DNA of 64,000 nucleotides from an uncultured Bacilli bacterium (GTDB lineage Bacteria > Bacillota_I > Bacilli_A > RF39 > UBA660), in assembly GCA_934101645.1 (NCBI GenBank), contig CAKORX010000001.1, positions 150,550-214,549 on the forward strand, read 5' to 3'. A model generated the notes under the pieces. That model saw only the letters and a program-made list of their open reading frames with translations. It was not told the origin of the DNA and did not search any database. Below, one piece after another: positions 36,326-45,824 of the stretch (position 1 is the first letter of the stretch; each line of letters begins with the position of its first letter). The position numbers and the translations under genes are program-made.

Positions 36326-37171
36326 TTATTCTCCTTCCTTTGAATCATACATAGAATCAATTAAATCGAATAAATCACTTTCAAGTGTATCTTCAGATGA
36401 TGATACTTTTGGAATTTCTTTAGTTGTTTCATCATTATCCTTTTTATGTTCTATTTTTTCTTCAACATCATTTAACTCATTTTCTAAATCATTATCAATA
36501 TCTACCACTACATCGGAAGTATCTTCTAAAAGTTCATCGATAGTCTTTACCTTTTCAGCTTTTTCTGTTGGTTTAGAAATAGTAACTGTTTCACTTTGAT
36601 CATAATAAGAACTAACAACTGGTTTTTCTTTGACTTCTCCAAAAGCTTTATCTCTTACTTTTTGCACATCAACTTTGTCGCGTTCAAGTTTTTCTATATC
36701 TTCCTTTTTATAATCTCTATCAAGAACACCATATACTGGAGATATTATTGGAGAAGGTTTAAACTTCTTCCTTTCTATAGTTTCTGCAGATTCTATTTTT
36801 TCATACCTGCCATAATCTGTCCTTTTTTCTACTTTCTTTTTTCTTTCATATTCTAAAACATTACTATATCTTGAAGCTGGTCTTTGAACAGGTTTTGGCT
36901 CAACGCTTTTTGGTGCCTGTGGCTTAACACTATCAAATTCTTCCTCGTCAAAATCAAGAAACGGATAAGAGTTACTAGTAAATACTGCTTTTTCACTAGT
37001 TACTGCTTTCTTTTCTTCTTTTACCGGCTCAACTACTTTTTGAACAGGTTTTGGTACAACAGGTTCCTCTTTCTTAGGCGTTTCATTACGCATTTCCGGA
37101 GTTATTTTAATTTGTTGTGTTTCTTCTTCTTCATCAAATAGAATGTCTTTAACTTTTTTAAATAAACCCAT
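36326..37171 (-). CDS. Highly charged disordered protein with a short conserved-looking motif
   Basis: 281 residues from the ATG behind AAAGGTG. The N-terminus MGLFKKVKDILFDEEEE is followed by long proline/lysine/glutamate-rich sequence with little predicted structure. In the middle is the ordered patch KFKPSPIISPVYGVLDRDY, and near the end TIDELLEDTSDVVVDID. No known domain. Its place between trmB and the DUF948/YtxH genes suggests an envelope or division-related scaffold; that is inference. Confidence 0.65.
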   Translation of the reverse strand: MGLFKKVKDILFDEEEETQQIKITPEMRNETPKKEEPVVPKPVQKVVEPVKEEKKAVTSEKAVFTSNSYPFLDFDEEEFDSVKPQAPKSVEPKPVQRPASRYSNVLEYERKKKVEKRTDYGRYEKIESAETIERKKFKPSPIISPVYGVLDRDYKKEDIEKLERDKVDVQKVRDKAFGEVKEKPVVSSYYDQSETVTISKPTEKAEKVKTIDELLEDTSDVVVDIDNDLENELNDVEEKIEHKKDNDETTKEIPKVSSSEDTLESDLFDLIDSMYDSKEGE

Positions 37172-37184
37172 ATTTATCACCTTT

Positions 37185-37832
37185 CTAATTAATCATGTCA
37201 GCATCTTTGTCTTTTTCACTTGTTTCATCACTATTATCATCATTGATAATATCTAGATAATTACTATCTTTACTTGTAGGATTAAAAATATTATAAGTCT
37301 CTTCTTTAAAACTATAAGATTTATTACTTACAAGTGATTCTACCGTCATATCATTATATTCTAGGTCTTTTAAGATAGTTACACAATTAAACAATGTTAG
37401 ATTAATATCATCATAATCTACCATTACTTCTATTTTAGCATAATTATACATAATTTCAATCAAATATTGGTTATTTTCTTTCAAATTAATTTCAACATAA
37501 CCAGTTTTACCATCATAATCAATTCTCTTTGAATAAAAACAGGTTTTACATATTTCGTAATCACTTTTAGTTTTTGAATGATAATTTATAATATCAACAT
37601 ATAAATAATAACTGTAATTTTCATCAACTAACACTGAATTATAGTTATCATAACTTGCTTGACTCATATAGTTAGGCAAATTAAATTTATATGCACTATT
37701 AATAGTATTTTGATAATTACTTTTTTGTGCAAGTTCATTTACTATATCATCATAAGAAAGTTTATTAACGTTACTGCATCCGGTAATAAGAAATATAGTA
37801 GCTAGTAAACTTATCATTATTTTCTTTTTCAT
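37185..37832 (-). CDS. Putative lipoprotein, unknown function
   Basis: 215 residues with a signal peptide and lipobox ITGC (Cys19). The mature domain is beta-rich (NYSYYLYVDIINYHSKTKSD, GKTGYVEINLKENNQYLIEI) with an acidic tail NDDNSDETSEKDKDADM. Family not recognised. Second gene of the trmB operon. Confidence 0.7.
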   Translation of the reverse strand: MKKKIMISLLATIFLITGCSNVNKLSYDDIVNELAQKSNYQNTINSAYKFNLPNYMSQASYDNYNSVLVDENYSYYLYVDIINYHSKTKSDYEICKTCFYSKRIDYDGKTGYVEINLKENNQYLIEIMYNYAKIEVMVDYDDINLTLFNCVTILKDLEYNDMTVESLVSNKSYSFKEETYNIFNPTSKDSNYLDIINDDNSDETSEKDKDADMIN

Positions 37833-37861
37833 AACTTCATCCTTACTTTTATATTATAACA

Positions 37862-38467
37862 TTAATTTTTTTCTACTTCTAGATATTTTATTTTAACACC
37901 TAAATTCGAAAATTTCTCTTCATATTCAGTCATAGGACTATTTTCTATATTATCATTATGTAAATCTAAAGATTCTCTTATAATATGATAACCATAATCT
38001 AAAAGACTTTCTTTTGAAAAAGCATAAAAATCATTATTATCTGTTTTAAGCACTATATGGCATTTACCAGAAAATAGTTTATCATATAACTTCAAAAATT
38101 CTAAAGAAGTAAGTCTTCTTTTGATGTTCCTTTTTTTAGGCCAAGGATCAGAAAAATTCAAATAAATAGTGTTTATTTTGCCATATAAATATTCCGGAGC
38201 ATTTTTTACATCAACATTTAATAATCTTATATTGTTAAGTTCTAGTTCATTAATTTTTTTAATTGCACTACATATAACAGACGAATATTTTTCAATTCCA
38301 ATAAAGTTTTCATTTAGATTATTAAGAGCCATTTGACTTAAAAAGTTACCTTTTCCCATACCAATTTCTAAATTAATCAGTTTATCATTATTAAATAAAC
38401 TCGCATCTAAAAAATAATTACAACTAGATAAAATATCATCCATATTCTTTGGATTTCTCATTCTCAT
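37862..38467 (-). CDS. trmB: tRNA (guanine-N7)-methyltransferase TrmB
   Basis: 201 residues from MRMRNPKN, the typical TrmB beginning. The SAM site is LEIGMGKGNFL, and the family motif FSDPWPKKRNIKRRL is complete, with the TEYEEKFSNLG end motif. It methylates G46 in the tRNA variable loop. A longer frame starting at 38494 exists but lacks homology at its extra end. Confidence 0.95.
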   Translation of the reverse strand: MRMRNPKNMDDILSSCNYFLDASLFNNDKLINLEIGMGKGNFLSQMALNNLNENFIGIEKYSSVICSAIKKINELELNNIRLLNVDVKNAPEYLYGKINTIYLNFSDPWPKKRNIKRRLTSLEFLKLYDKLFSGKCHIVLKTDNNDFYAFSKESLLDYGYHIIRESLDLHNDNIENSPMTEYEEKFSNLGVKIKYLEVEKN

Positions 38468-38520
38468 AATAATACACTTCACTTTCTTTTGCATATAGTA
38501 TTATTAGAAAGGAAGACTCT

Positions 38521-38772
38521 ATGAAGAAAAATAGAAATTCATTTTTTAATGATAATCCTTATCAAAATCAAATGATAAATCCAAATATGCCTAATTATAA
38601 TATGGGAATGCCGAATCAAATGATGATGCCAAATTTTCAAGATATTGAAGAAAGGCTAGCAAAAATTGAGCGCCAACTCATAAGATTAGACAAAAGAATT
38701 TCAACATTAGAATCAAATACTATAACTACCGATGATTTTGAAACATCGTCTAATAACATGTATATGCTTTAA
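38521..38772 (+). CDS. Small Asn/Met/Pro-rich protein with C-terminal coiled coil
   Basis: 83 residues behind AGAAAGGAAG. The first half is low-complexity (NPNMPNYNMGMPNQMMMPNF); the second half is a short heptad coiled coil (IEERLAKIERQLIRLDKRIS). The pattern resembles small spore-coat or scaffold-like proteins of Bacillota but the role is unknown. It is convergent with the Cse60-like gene. Confidence 0.65.
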   Translation: MKKNRNSFFNDNPYQNQMINPNMPNYNMGMPNQMMMPNFQDIEERLAKIERQLIRLDKRISTLESNTITTDDFETSSNNMYML

Positions 38773-38939
38773 TTATAAATTATCATAGCGCTAAAACAAT
38801 ATATTTGCTCTTCACCACATACTGCAATAGCAACTTGAAACTTAATATCTATTATATCATAGTTTCCTTCAGATAAAAAAAGATTTATACTTCCCTCTAA
38901 ATCTTTCTCATGACTTTCATCAAAAACTTTAACTTTCAT
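38769..38939 (-). CDS. Cse60-like sporulation protein
   Basis: 56 residues from the ATG behind GGTGATG. It matches the Cse60 family along its length: MKVKVFDESHEKDLE at the start and EEQIYCFSAMIIYN at the end. In Bacillus subtilis Cse60 is transcribed by SigE in the mother cell. This is one of the few hints that the organism, or its ancestor, sporulates. Confidence 0.8.
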   Translation of the reverse strand: MKVKVFDESHEKDLEGSINLFLSEGNYDIIDIKFQVAIAVCGEEQIYCFSAMIIYN

Positions 38940-38996
38940 AACATCACCATAAATATAATAAAGATAATTAATTAAAAATTTTGTCAAAAATAGTAA

Positions 38997-39641
38997 TTAA
39001 TTATCTTTTTTTTCCATATATTTAGGAACTTTCGAATCAAGTATAATAACTTTTTTTGTAACTGGATGAATAAACTCTAGTCTATTTGCATGCAAACACA
39101 AATTTCTCATGCCATCTTTTTTACCATATTTTCTATCTCCTAAAATGGGATGATTTATTGAACTTAAAGCAACCCTTATTTGGTTTTTTTTGCCAGTTAA
39201 AATATTTATATTCACTAAAGAAATATTATTATATTCATTTATTACTTCATACTCAGTTATAGCATAATCTTTAGTTTTTTCTTTACTATTATATACATAT
39301 AAAGTTTTTGTTTCCTTTAAATAGTTTTTAATTGTTCCTTTTTTATTTTTTAAAATTCCATGGACTAAAGCTAAATAATTTCTTTTTACATTTGTCCAAT
39401 TATTTTGCATGATTTTTTTAATTTTTTCACTTTTAGCAAAAATAACAATACCTGATGTGTCTTTATCAAGTCTATGAATTATAAAAACTTTGTTATTCTT
39501 TTTTCTTAAATATTCCCTAACTTCATGATACAAAGTTTTTTCTTTTTCCTTATCATTTGCAATTGTTAGTAAACCACTTTTTTTATTAACAGCCACTAAA
39601 AACTTGTCTTCATATAATATATCTAATTTTTCCTTTTTCAT
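38997..39641 (-). CDS. RluA-family pseudouridine synthase
   Basis: 214 residues with the catalytic motif IIHRLDKDTSGIVIFAKS and the later GKKNQIRVALSSINHPILGD. No S4 domain is present. It isomerises uridine to pseudouridine in ribosomal RNA or tRNA; the target cannot be read from sequence. GGTGAT precedes the ATG. Confidence 0.92.
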   Translation of the reverse strand: MKKEKLDILYEDKFLVAVNKKSGLLTIANDKEKEKTLYHEVREYLRKKNNKVFIIHRLDKDTSGIVIFAKSEKIKKIMQNNWTNVKRNYLALVHGILKNKKGTIKNYLKETKTLYVYNSKEKTKDYAITEYEVINEYNNISLVNINILTGKKNQIRVALSSINHPILGDRKYGKKDGMRNLCLHANRLEFIHPVTKKVIILDSKVPKYMEKKDN

Positions 39642-39665
39642 ATCACCATATTATAACACATACGC

Positions 39666-40298
39666 CTATAAATTTAATAAAGACTTAGCATATTTATCAT
39701 ATTCGTTTAAATTTTCATTATTATTTTCTAAATATTTTTTATAGTTATCTAAAAAATCATTTGCACTCTCAAAATCATAATTAAATCCTTCATTTATTTC
39801 TATACATAGTAAGGCTTCTATATAACTTCTTAATCCTTTAGAGGCATTACTTTCAATCAAATCTTTAATAACATATTCAAAAGTTTCTTTAGGATTTGCA
39901 AGTAATTTTTCGTATTCTTCTTTACTTGCGTTAACATAATCATATGGGTTTGACGATGTCTGTGGACCATTATTTACAATATAATCAAGCATACTTGACA
40001 CATCAAAACTTACATTTTTTGCCTTTTCAAATTTTACATACTTTGAATTTAAAACCGCTTTTTTAAACCATTTTTGTTCTTCTTTAGTGTTATTTAAAAG
40101 GCCTACAACAATAATGTTTTCGTCTTCATTAACATAATTATATACATAAGGATTTCCTATATATTGAGGATTCCATGTAAAGTATTCATTAATTGAGTTG
40201 TTTAAACTATTTATGTTTTTTGAACTTTTTTGAATGCAACCAGTGCCTCCAAAAATAATAAATAAACTTATTAATATAATTAAAATTTTTCTTTTCAT
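39666..40298 (-). CDS. Putative lipoprotein, unknown function
   Basis: 210 residues with a signal peptide and lipobox GTGC (Cys21). The mature part is helical and acidic (SKEEYEKLLANPKETFEYVI). No family recognised. AGAGGTC precedes the ATG. Confidence 0.7.
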   Translation of the reverse strand: MKRKILIILISLFIIFGGTGCIQKSSKNINSLNNSINEYFTWNPQYIGNPYVYNYVNEDENIIVVGLLNNTKEEQKWFKKAVLNSKYVKFEKAKNVSFDVSSMLDYIVNNGPQTSSNPYDYVNASKEEYEKLLANPKETFEYVIKDLIESNASKGLRSYIEALLCIEINEGFNYDFESANDFLDNYKKYLENNNENLNEYDKYAKSLLNL

Positions 40299-40334
40299 TT
40301 GACCTCTATAATAATACTAGCATAATAATTTCAT

Positions 40335-40358
40335 CAAAAAAAGGGCCAATTAGCCCTT
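40335..40358 (-). terminator. Terminator of leuS
   Basis: On the minus strand AAGGGC / GCCCTT followed by seven T, overlapping the leuS stop. Confidence 0.85.
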
Positions 40359-42764
40359 AATTACAATGTTTACAATTTTATTTTGTATAACAATAATTTT
40401 TATTATTTCTTTGTTTTCTATAAATTTTTTAACATTTTCAATTTCTAGTGACTTTGCCTTAGCTTCTTCTTGAGATATATTTACAGGCACGATGATTTTT
40501 CCTCTTATTTTGCCATTTACCTGAACAACTAAAGTAACCTCATTATCTTTAATCTTGGATTCATCACAAACTGGCCATTTTTGATTTACTAAAGGAGTAT
40601 TACCTAAACTTTCATTTAACTCTTCAGTTATATGTGGCGCTATTGGATTTAATAATGTTAATAGTAATGTATAATCATCTTTAGTTATTTCTTTGTTATC
40701 ATAATAAGCATTTGTCAAAATCATAAGTTGTGATACTGCTGTATTATAATTCATATTATCTAAATCGTAAGTAACCTTTTTTATTGATTGATTAATAACT
40801 TTTTCAAGGCTGTTTGTATAGCCATTTTTATCATTTACTAAATCTTTTAATCTTATAACTTTATCAATAAATCTTTTACATCCCCTTAATGAATCTGTAC
40901 TCCATGGAGCATCTTGTTCATAGTCTCCCATAAACATTTCATATAGTCTTAAAGTATCAGCACCATATTCATTTACTATAGAATCAGGATTTATTACATT
41001 GCCTTTACTTTTACTCATTTTTTCATTGTTAGAACCAAGTACCATACCATGACTTACTCTTTTATAAATCATTTCTTTATTAGGTACAAGTCCTATATTA
41101 TATAAAAATTGTACCCAGAATCTTGCGTATAGCAAATGTCTTGCAGTATGCTCCATTCCACCATTATACCAATCAACTTTTTGCCAATACTTCATAGCGT
41201 CCATTGAAGCAAATTCTTTGTCATTATGTGGGTCCATAAATCTTAAGAAATACCAACTAGAGCCGGCCCAATTTGGCATTGTATCAGTTTCTCTTTTAGC
41301 ATCTGCGCCACAATTTGGACATTTACAATTTACCCAATCAGTAATTTTTGCAAGTGGACTTTCACCATCATCAGTAGGCTCATATTCTGCAACGTCTGGA
41401 AGTAAAAGCGGAAGTTCATTATAAGGGACTTTAACATAACCACATTTTGGGCAATTAATCATAGGAATTGGTTCTCCCCAAAATCTTTGTCTTGAGAAAA
41501 TCCAATCACGCATTTTATAATTATTTACTACTTTAGCTTTGCCCATGTCTTCAAGCATTTGTGTAATAGCAATTTTTGCTTCCTTAACAGTTAATCCAGT
41601 AAATTTATCAGAATTTATTAACTTAGAATTATTTACTAAATATTCATCTTTTTCATATGCTGACAAGCTAGTATCTTTACCATCAATAACTTGTATCATT
41701 TCAATATTATGTGCTTTGGCATATTCAAAGTCTCTTTGATCATGGCTAGGAACTGCCATTACTGCTCCTGTTCCATAAGAACCTAATACAAAATCTCCAA
41801 TAAATACAGGAACTTTTTTACTATTAACAGGATTTATTGCTTCGATACCTTTTAAAATACAGCCAGTTTTTCCTTTATTTAATTCAGTTCTATCCATATC
41901 AGATTTTTTAGCTGTTTCAGCAATATAATTAAGTACTTCTTCTTTATTTTCTACTCTAGGAAGTAATTCTTTAATTAGTTTGCCATCTGGGGCAATTACA
42001 AAAAAAGTTACGCCATAAATAGTTTCAATACATGTAGTGAAAATAGAAAAATTTCCACCACCAACAATATCAATATTTACTTCAACGCCAGTACTTTTAC
42101 CAATCCAGTTTATTTGTCCTAGTTTAACTCTATCTGCAAAAGCTGTATCGTCTAATCCTTTTAATAAGTCTTCTGCATATTTACTCATTCTAAGCATCCA
42201 TTGACTTTTTTCTTTTTGAACTACATGGCTTCCGCATCTTTCACAAACTCCACCGGCTGCATCTTCATTAGAAAGAACAGTTTTACAATTTGGACACCAA
42301 TTAACTGGCACAGTGGCTTTATATGCCATATCATGTTCATAAAATTTTAAGAATTGCCATTGTGTCCATTTATAATACTCTGGATCTGTTGTTGAAAATT
42401 CTCTTGACCAATCAAAAGAAAATCCTAGTCTTTGCATTTGGCCTTTAAAGTTATGAATATTTTCTTTAACTGCATCTTTTGGATGAATATGGTTTTTTAT
42501 AGCATATTGTTCTGCGGGTGCACCAAAAGCGTCCCATCCCATAGGATACAAAACATTATAGCCCTGCATTCTTTTCATTCTTGCTTTAGCATCTTGCGCT
42601 GTATAACTTCTTACATGGCCAACATGTAACCCAGCACCTGATGGATATGGAAATTCAACTAAGATATAATATGGAGTTTTTTCACTACCATTTATAGCTT
42701 TAAAACATTCATTCTTTTCCCAATAATTTTGCCATTTTTTTTCTATTTCTGAAAATTCACTCAT
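40350..42764 (-). CDS. leuS: Leucyl-tRNA synthetase
   Basis: 804 residues, normal bacterial length. Class I signatures are PYPSGAGLHVGHVRSYTAQD (HIGH-like HVGH) and NEKMSKSKGNVI (KMSKS). Two zinc knuckles are seen (WCPNCKTVLSNEDAAGGVC; INCPKCGYVKVP). The editing domain contains GTGAVMAVPSHDQRDFEYA. It overlaps the upstream membrane gene by 4 bases, so both lie under the leucine T-box. Confidence 0.98.
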   Translation of the reverse strand: MSEFSEIEKKWQNYWEKNECFKAINGSEKTPYYILVEFPYPSGAGLHVGHVRSYTAQDAKARMKRMQGYNVLYPMGWDAFGAPAEQYAIKNHIHPKDAVKENIHNFKGQMQRLGFSFDWSREFSTTDPEYYKWTQWQFLKFYEHDMAYKATVPVNWCPNCKTVLSNEDAAGGVCERCGSHVVQKEKSQWMLRMSKYAEDLLKGLDDTAFADRVKLGQINWIGKSTGVEVNIDIVGGGNFSIFTTCIETIYGVTFFVIAPDGKLIKELLPRVENKEEVLNYIAETAKKSDMDRTELNKGKTGCILKGIEAINPVNSKKVPVFIGDFVLGSYGTGAVMAVPSHDQRDFEYAKAHNIEMIQVIDGKDTSLSAYEKDEYLVNNSKLINSDKFTGLTVKEAKIAITQMLEDMGKAKVVNNYKMRDWIFSRQRFWGEPIPMINCPKCGYVKVPYNELPLLLPDVAEYEPTDDGESPLAKITDWVNCKCPNCGADAKRETDTMPNWAGSSWYFLRFMDPHNDKEFASMDAMKYWQKVDWYNGGMEHTARHLLYARFWVQFLYNIGLVPNKEMIYKRVSHGMVLGSNNEKMSKSKGNVINPDSIVNEYGADTLRLYEMFMGDYEQDAPWSTDSLRGCKRFIDKVIRLKDLVNDKNGYTNSLEKVINQSIKKVTYDLDNMNYNTAVSQLMILTNAYYDNKEITKDDYTLLLTLLNPIAPHITEELNESLGNTPLVNQKWPVCDESKIKDNEVTLVVQVNGKIRGKIIVPVNISQEEAKAKSLEIENVKKFIENKEIIKIIVIQNKIVNIVIKG

Positions 42765-43138
42765 TTTAAGCCTTCTTTCTTACTAATATATCTTCCTAAT
42801 AATTCATAAATTGAATATATTAACGCAAATAATAATATAAATCCAATTAATAGTTGAATTGCAAATGGAAGTGGAATCAGTTCAATTATAATCACTACCA
42901 ATGACATTATAAATGAATCCACTAAAGAATAAATTAATACCATTTTTTTTGTTAATAAAACATTTTTATCTATTTTAAATTTGTTAGATAAATATTTAAC
43001 AGGAAATAAAAATTTTTCTTTATTTTTTCTAGTTCTTTTTTTATTTAAAACCTGAATCATTTTAAATGTATAATAAAAATATAACAATATAAATAGCACT
43101 ATAAATAATATAATTCCAAAAATTAAAACTTTATTCAT
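42761..43138 (-). CDS. Small membrane protein under T-box control
   Basis: 125 residues from the ATG behind GGAGGAC; an upstream frame runs through the T-box RNA and is not real. Three helices: VLIFGIILFIVLFILLYFYY, MVLIYSLVDSFIMSLVVIII, and LLIGFILLFALIYSIYELLG, separated by a basic loop (KKRTRKNKEKF). The function is unknown. It is co-regulated with leuS. Confidence 0.75.
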   Translation of the reverse strand: MNKVLIFGIILFIVLFILLYFYYTFKMIQVLNKKRTRKNKEKFLFPVKYLSNKFKIDKNVLLTKKMVLIYSLVDSFIMSLVVIIIELIPLPFAIQLLIGFILLFALIYSIYELLGRYISKKEGLK

Positions 43139-43149
43139 TTGTCCTCCAA

Positions 43150-43336
43150 TAAAAAAGGTGTATACCCAAAGGGTGCATAATTGCACGGTACCACCTTTAT
43201 ATTTAACTTTATAATTGATACGGAAATTACCCCACTTGCATCCAAAAGTAAGTTCATAAATTCTTTTTGTTAATTTACACCAACCATTAACTCTCTTTAA
43301 AAAAATCATTTACTACTACTCTTTTTTCTCTTGCTA
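43150..43336 (-). promoter_or_regulatory. T-box leader, leucine-specific
   Basis: On the minus strand the leader contains AGAGAGTTAATGGTTGG (AG-bulge and distal loop of stem I), the specifier context GAACTTACTTTTGG with codon CTT (Leu), and the T-box AAGGTGGTACCGTGC. A competing terminator joins AAAGGTG with CACCTTTTTT. Uncharged tRNA-Leu should favour antitermination and so turn on the membrane gene and leuS. Confidence 0.9.
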
Positions 43337-43341
43337 ATCAG

Positions 43342-43370
43342 ATTATACAATATTATTTATTAAATATCAA
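43342..43370 (-). promoter_or_regulatory. Promoter of the T-box-leuS unit
   Basis: On the minus strand TTGATA (43365-43370) and TATAAT (43342-43347) with a 17-base spacer. It overlaps the end of the GH31 gene. Confidence 0.85.
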
Positions 43371-45780
43371 TTAAATAATCATATAATTTCATAAACATTC
43401 GTATAAATCTTGGTTCTAATCCTTTATTACGAAGTTTTTTTATTGCAATTCTTTTTTTCTTTATATCCATGTTACTAAATACAATTTTATATAAATCTTC
43501 TTTTAATCTCGTTTTAATTTTTAAATCTGTAATAATAGAATTTATATCTTCATTAATAATTCTTGCAGCATCAATTTCAATATCTTTTCCACTACAATTA
43601 ATTGTTAATTGTTTAGTAGTATCAACTCCATTTACGCTAACAATAAAATCTTGATCTTTTACTTCAGTTTTAATGCTACTTTCATCATACTTTTCACCAT
43701 TAATAAACACCTCAACTTTAGAAGCCTCTTTAGTATTTCTAAAGATAATATTATAGTCTCTATTTGATGGAATAATTGCAGTTTTTCCCTCTAAAGGACG
43801 GATTACTACTGAATAATTATTTTGCATATAATTATAATCGATTGCAGTAATAACATAGTATCCCTGCTCATAAAGTCTTGTTATTCCGTCATCTTCGTAC
43901 ATATTATATGTATTACTATGTCCTGGAAATATATGAATGTCAAGTTTTTCTGGATTACCTGTAAAATTATAGTTCGTAGTTATATTTGAAAGTGGAATAA
44001 TTGCACCAGCTTTAACAAAAACTGGATAATCTTCATCTTTATGAAAAGTTACATACCTTTTGTTACCTACAAATTTTTTACCAGACCTAAAATCATACCA
44101 AATTCCTTTAGGTAAAAATGTTCTTTGAATAGCCCTATTCATAACTAAATCTTTTGGAGAAGTGATTGGACAAACAAATAGTTCACTACCAAAATAATAT
44201 TCATTTTTATATTCAGGTTCATCATAAAGTTCTGGATAATTATAATAAAGAGGTTGAATAAGAGGCATTCCCTTATTTGCATAAAGATAATTTTCAGTGT
44301 ATAAATATGGAATTAATTTATGTCTTAACTGCGTATAATATTTAACTATATTATAGGTTTTAAAATCCCATAACCATGGTTCACGTTTATAATATATACC
44401 TCTTTTAGCACTAAATCTAAATATTGGGCTAAATGTACCTAACTGAACGTATCTCATGTAAAGTTCAGCATCTTCGACACCATCTTTGAATCCACCAATA
44501 TCATGACTCCACCAAGAAAGTCCCATATTACTTGAACTCGCATTAAAAAATGGTAAAAATTTAAGTGTTGTCCAACTTACAATTGTTTGTCCAGAATAAA
44601 GTACACCATTTCTATGAGCTGCCACGCCTGTATTTCTTGCAAGGAGCATTGGCCTTTTATACTCATTTTGTTTAAAATCACGTATATGATAATAAGCTAG
44701 TGCTCTTAAAGATTTTACATCTTTTTTGTAATCAATCCAATAAAAATCAATATCTAGTTTTGTTAAAGGATTAATTAATTTTTCAAAATATAGAATAATA
44801 AACATTTTATCAAACGCAAGAAATGGAATTGTTTCTTTATTTTTATAATTAAGTTCATCTGCAAACTCATCGTATGCAGGTTCTACACTTTTTATACCTT
44901 CAACAGGGTCAAGTTCTAATCCAAGTCTTACACCTCTATCATGTAAATATGTTGTAAGTTTATTTGGTGATGGAAAAAGCTCTTTATTAAATGTAAAACC
45001 AGTTTTATCAAGTAGCATATTATCTTTATTTTTTATATGCCAAAATTCATTTAATAATAGTACAGATAAAGGTATTTCATTATTTGCAAATGAAGATAGT
45101 AATAATTTAATATTATCCATTGAATAAATAATATCTCTATTCCACCATATACCTAAAGCATATCTTGGAAGTAAAGTTGGATAACCAGTTAACATAAAAT
45201 AATCTTTTAAACATAAACCGAAATCTCTTTTGTACATAAATAAATATAAATCAATGTTATTTTCTGTACTTTTACTAAGAATACCAAGTTCATTTGTAAC
45301 AAGCGGGTTTGAATCATCTACTACGACAAAGCCATCGGTAGAATATAGCCCTTTATCTAATTTAAATAATCCACCTTTATAATCATCTAAACTAAATGCT
45401 GAACCCAAAAAATTTCTTGCTTCTGGATGACCATAATACCATACTTTATCAGTATTTAATAATTTAACTTTTAAATTTGTGTCCGGAGCAAATGATGGTC
45501 CTTTAAAAGGTTTTTCCTTCATATATTGTAAAGAAAAATATTTTGTAGTAATAACCATATACTTTTCATCTTCTTCGAAAGTATAACTAGGTACACTAAA
45601 ATTTCTATTTTGAACTAAATCAGTTAATTTATCATTAAAGTTTCCTGTTACTGAATATTCTAATCTTATAAGCCTATCTGTAAGTACAGTTATACGATAA
45701 AAATCTCCTTTGTGTACCGCTTGAGTTTGAGATAAACCCTCTTTCTCGTTTACTTCAAAATGTTTTCCAAAACTTGCCAT
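43360..45780 (-). CDS. Glycoside hydrolase family 31 (alpha-glucosidase-like)
   Basis: 806 residues from the ATG behind GGAAGGG. GH31 layout: N-terminal beta domain, a barrel with DFYWIDYKKD (nucleophile position, Asp350), SWWSHDIGGF and the C-terminal domains starting FVKAGAIIPLS. The acid/base region reads YSGQTIVSW, where most GH31 enzymes have Asp at the Gln398 place, so activity or mechanism may differ. There is no signal peptide. Family known for alpha-glucosidases and alpha-xylosidases. Confidence 0.85.
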   Translation of the reverse strand: MASFGKHFEVNEKEGLSQTQAVHKGDFYRITVLTDRLIRLEYSVTGNFNDKLTDLVQNRNFSVPSYTFEEDEKYMVITTKYFSLQYMKEKPFKGPSFAPDTNLKVKLLNTDKVWYYGHPEARNFLGSAFSLDDYKGGLFKLDKGLYSTDGFVVVDDSNPLVTNELGILSKSTENNIDLYLFMYKRDFGLCLKDYFMLTGYPTLLPRYALGIWWNRDIIYSMDNIKLLLSSFANNEIPLSVLLLNEFWHIKNKDNMLLDKTGFTFNKELFPSPNKLTTYLHDRGVRLGLELDPVEGIKSVEPAYDEFADELNYKNKETIPFLAFDKMFIILYFEKLINPLTKLDIDFYWIDYKKDVKSLRALAYYHIRDFKQNEYKRPMLLARNTGVAAHRNGVLYSGQTIVSWTTLKFLPFFNASSSNMGLSWWSHDIGGFKDGVEDAELYMRYVQLGTFSPIFRFSAKRGIYYKREPWLWDFKTYNIVKYYTQLRHKLIPYLYTENYLYANKGMPLIQPLYYNYPELYDEPEYKNEYYFGSELFVCPITSPKDLVMNRAIQRTFLPKGIWYDFRSGKKFVGNKRYVTFHKDEDYPVFVKAGAIIPLSNITTNYNFTGNPEKLDIHIFPGHSNTYNMYEDDGITRLYEQGYYVITAIDYNYMQNNYSVVIRPLEGKTAIIPSNRDYNIIFRNTKEASKVEVFINGEKYDESSIKTEVKDQDFIVSVNGVDTTKQLTINCSGKDIEIDAARIINEDINSIITDLKIKTRLKEDLYKIVFSNMDIKKKRIAIKKLRNKGLEPRFIRMFMKLYDYLIDI

Positions 45781-45824
45781 AGACAACCCTTCCTATCATA
45801 TAAATGATATCATATCTTTTAGTT

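Noticed and set aside
35970..37141. Three plus-strand frames over the YtxH, DUF948 and charged-protein genes
   Set aside because: They mirror Lys/Glu-rich genes, giving Phe/Ser-rich nonsense, and lack ribosome sites.
43139..43309. N-terminal extension of the membrane gene before leuS
   Set aside because: The extension translates the T-box leader. The real start is the ATG at 43138 behind GGAGGAC.
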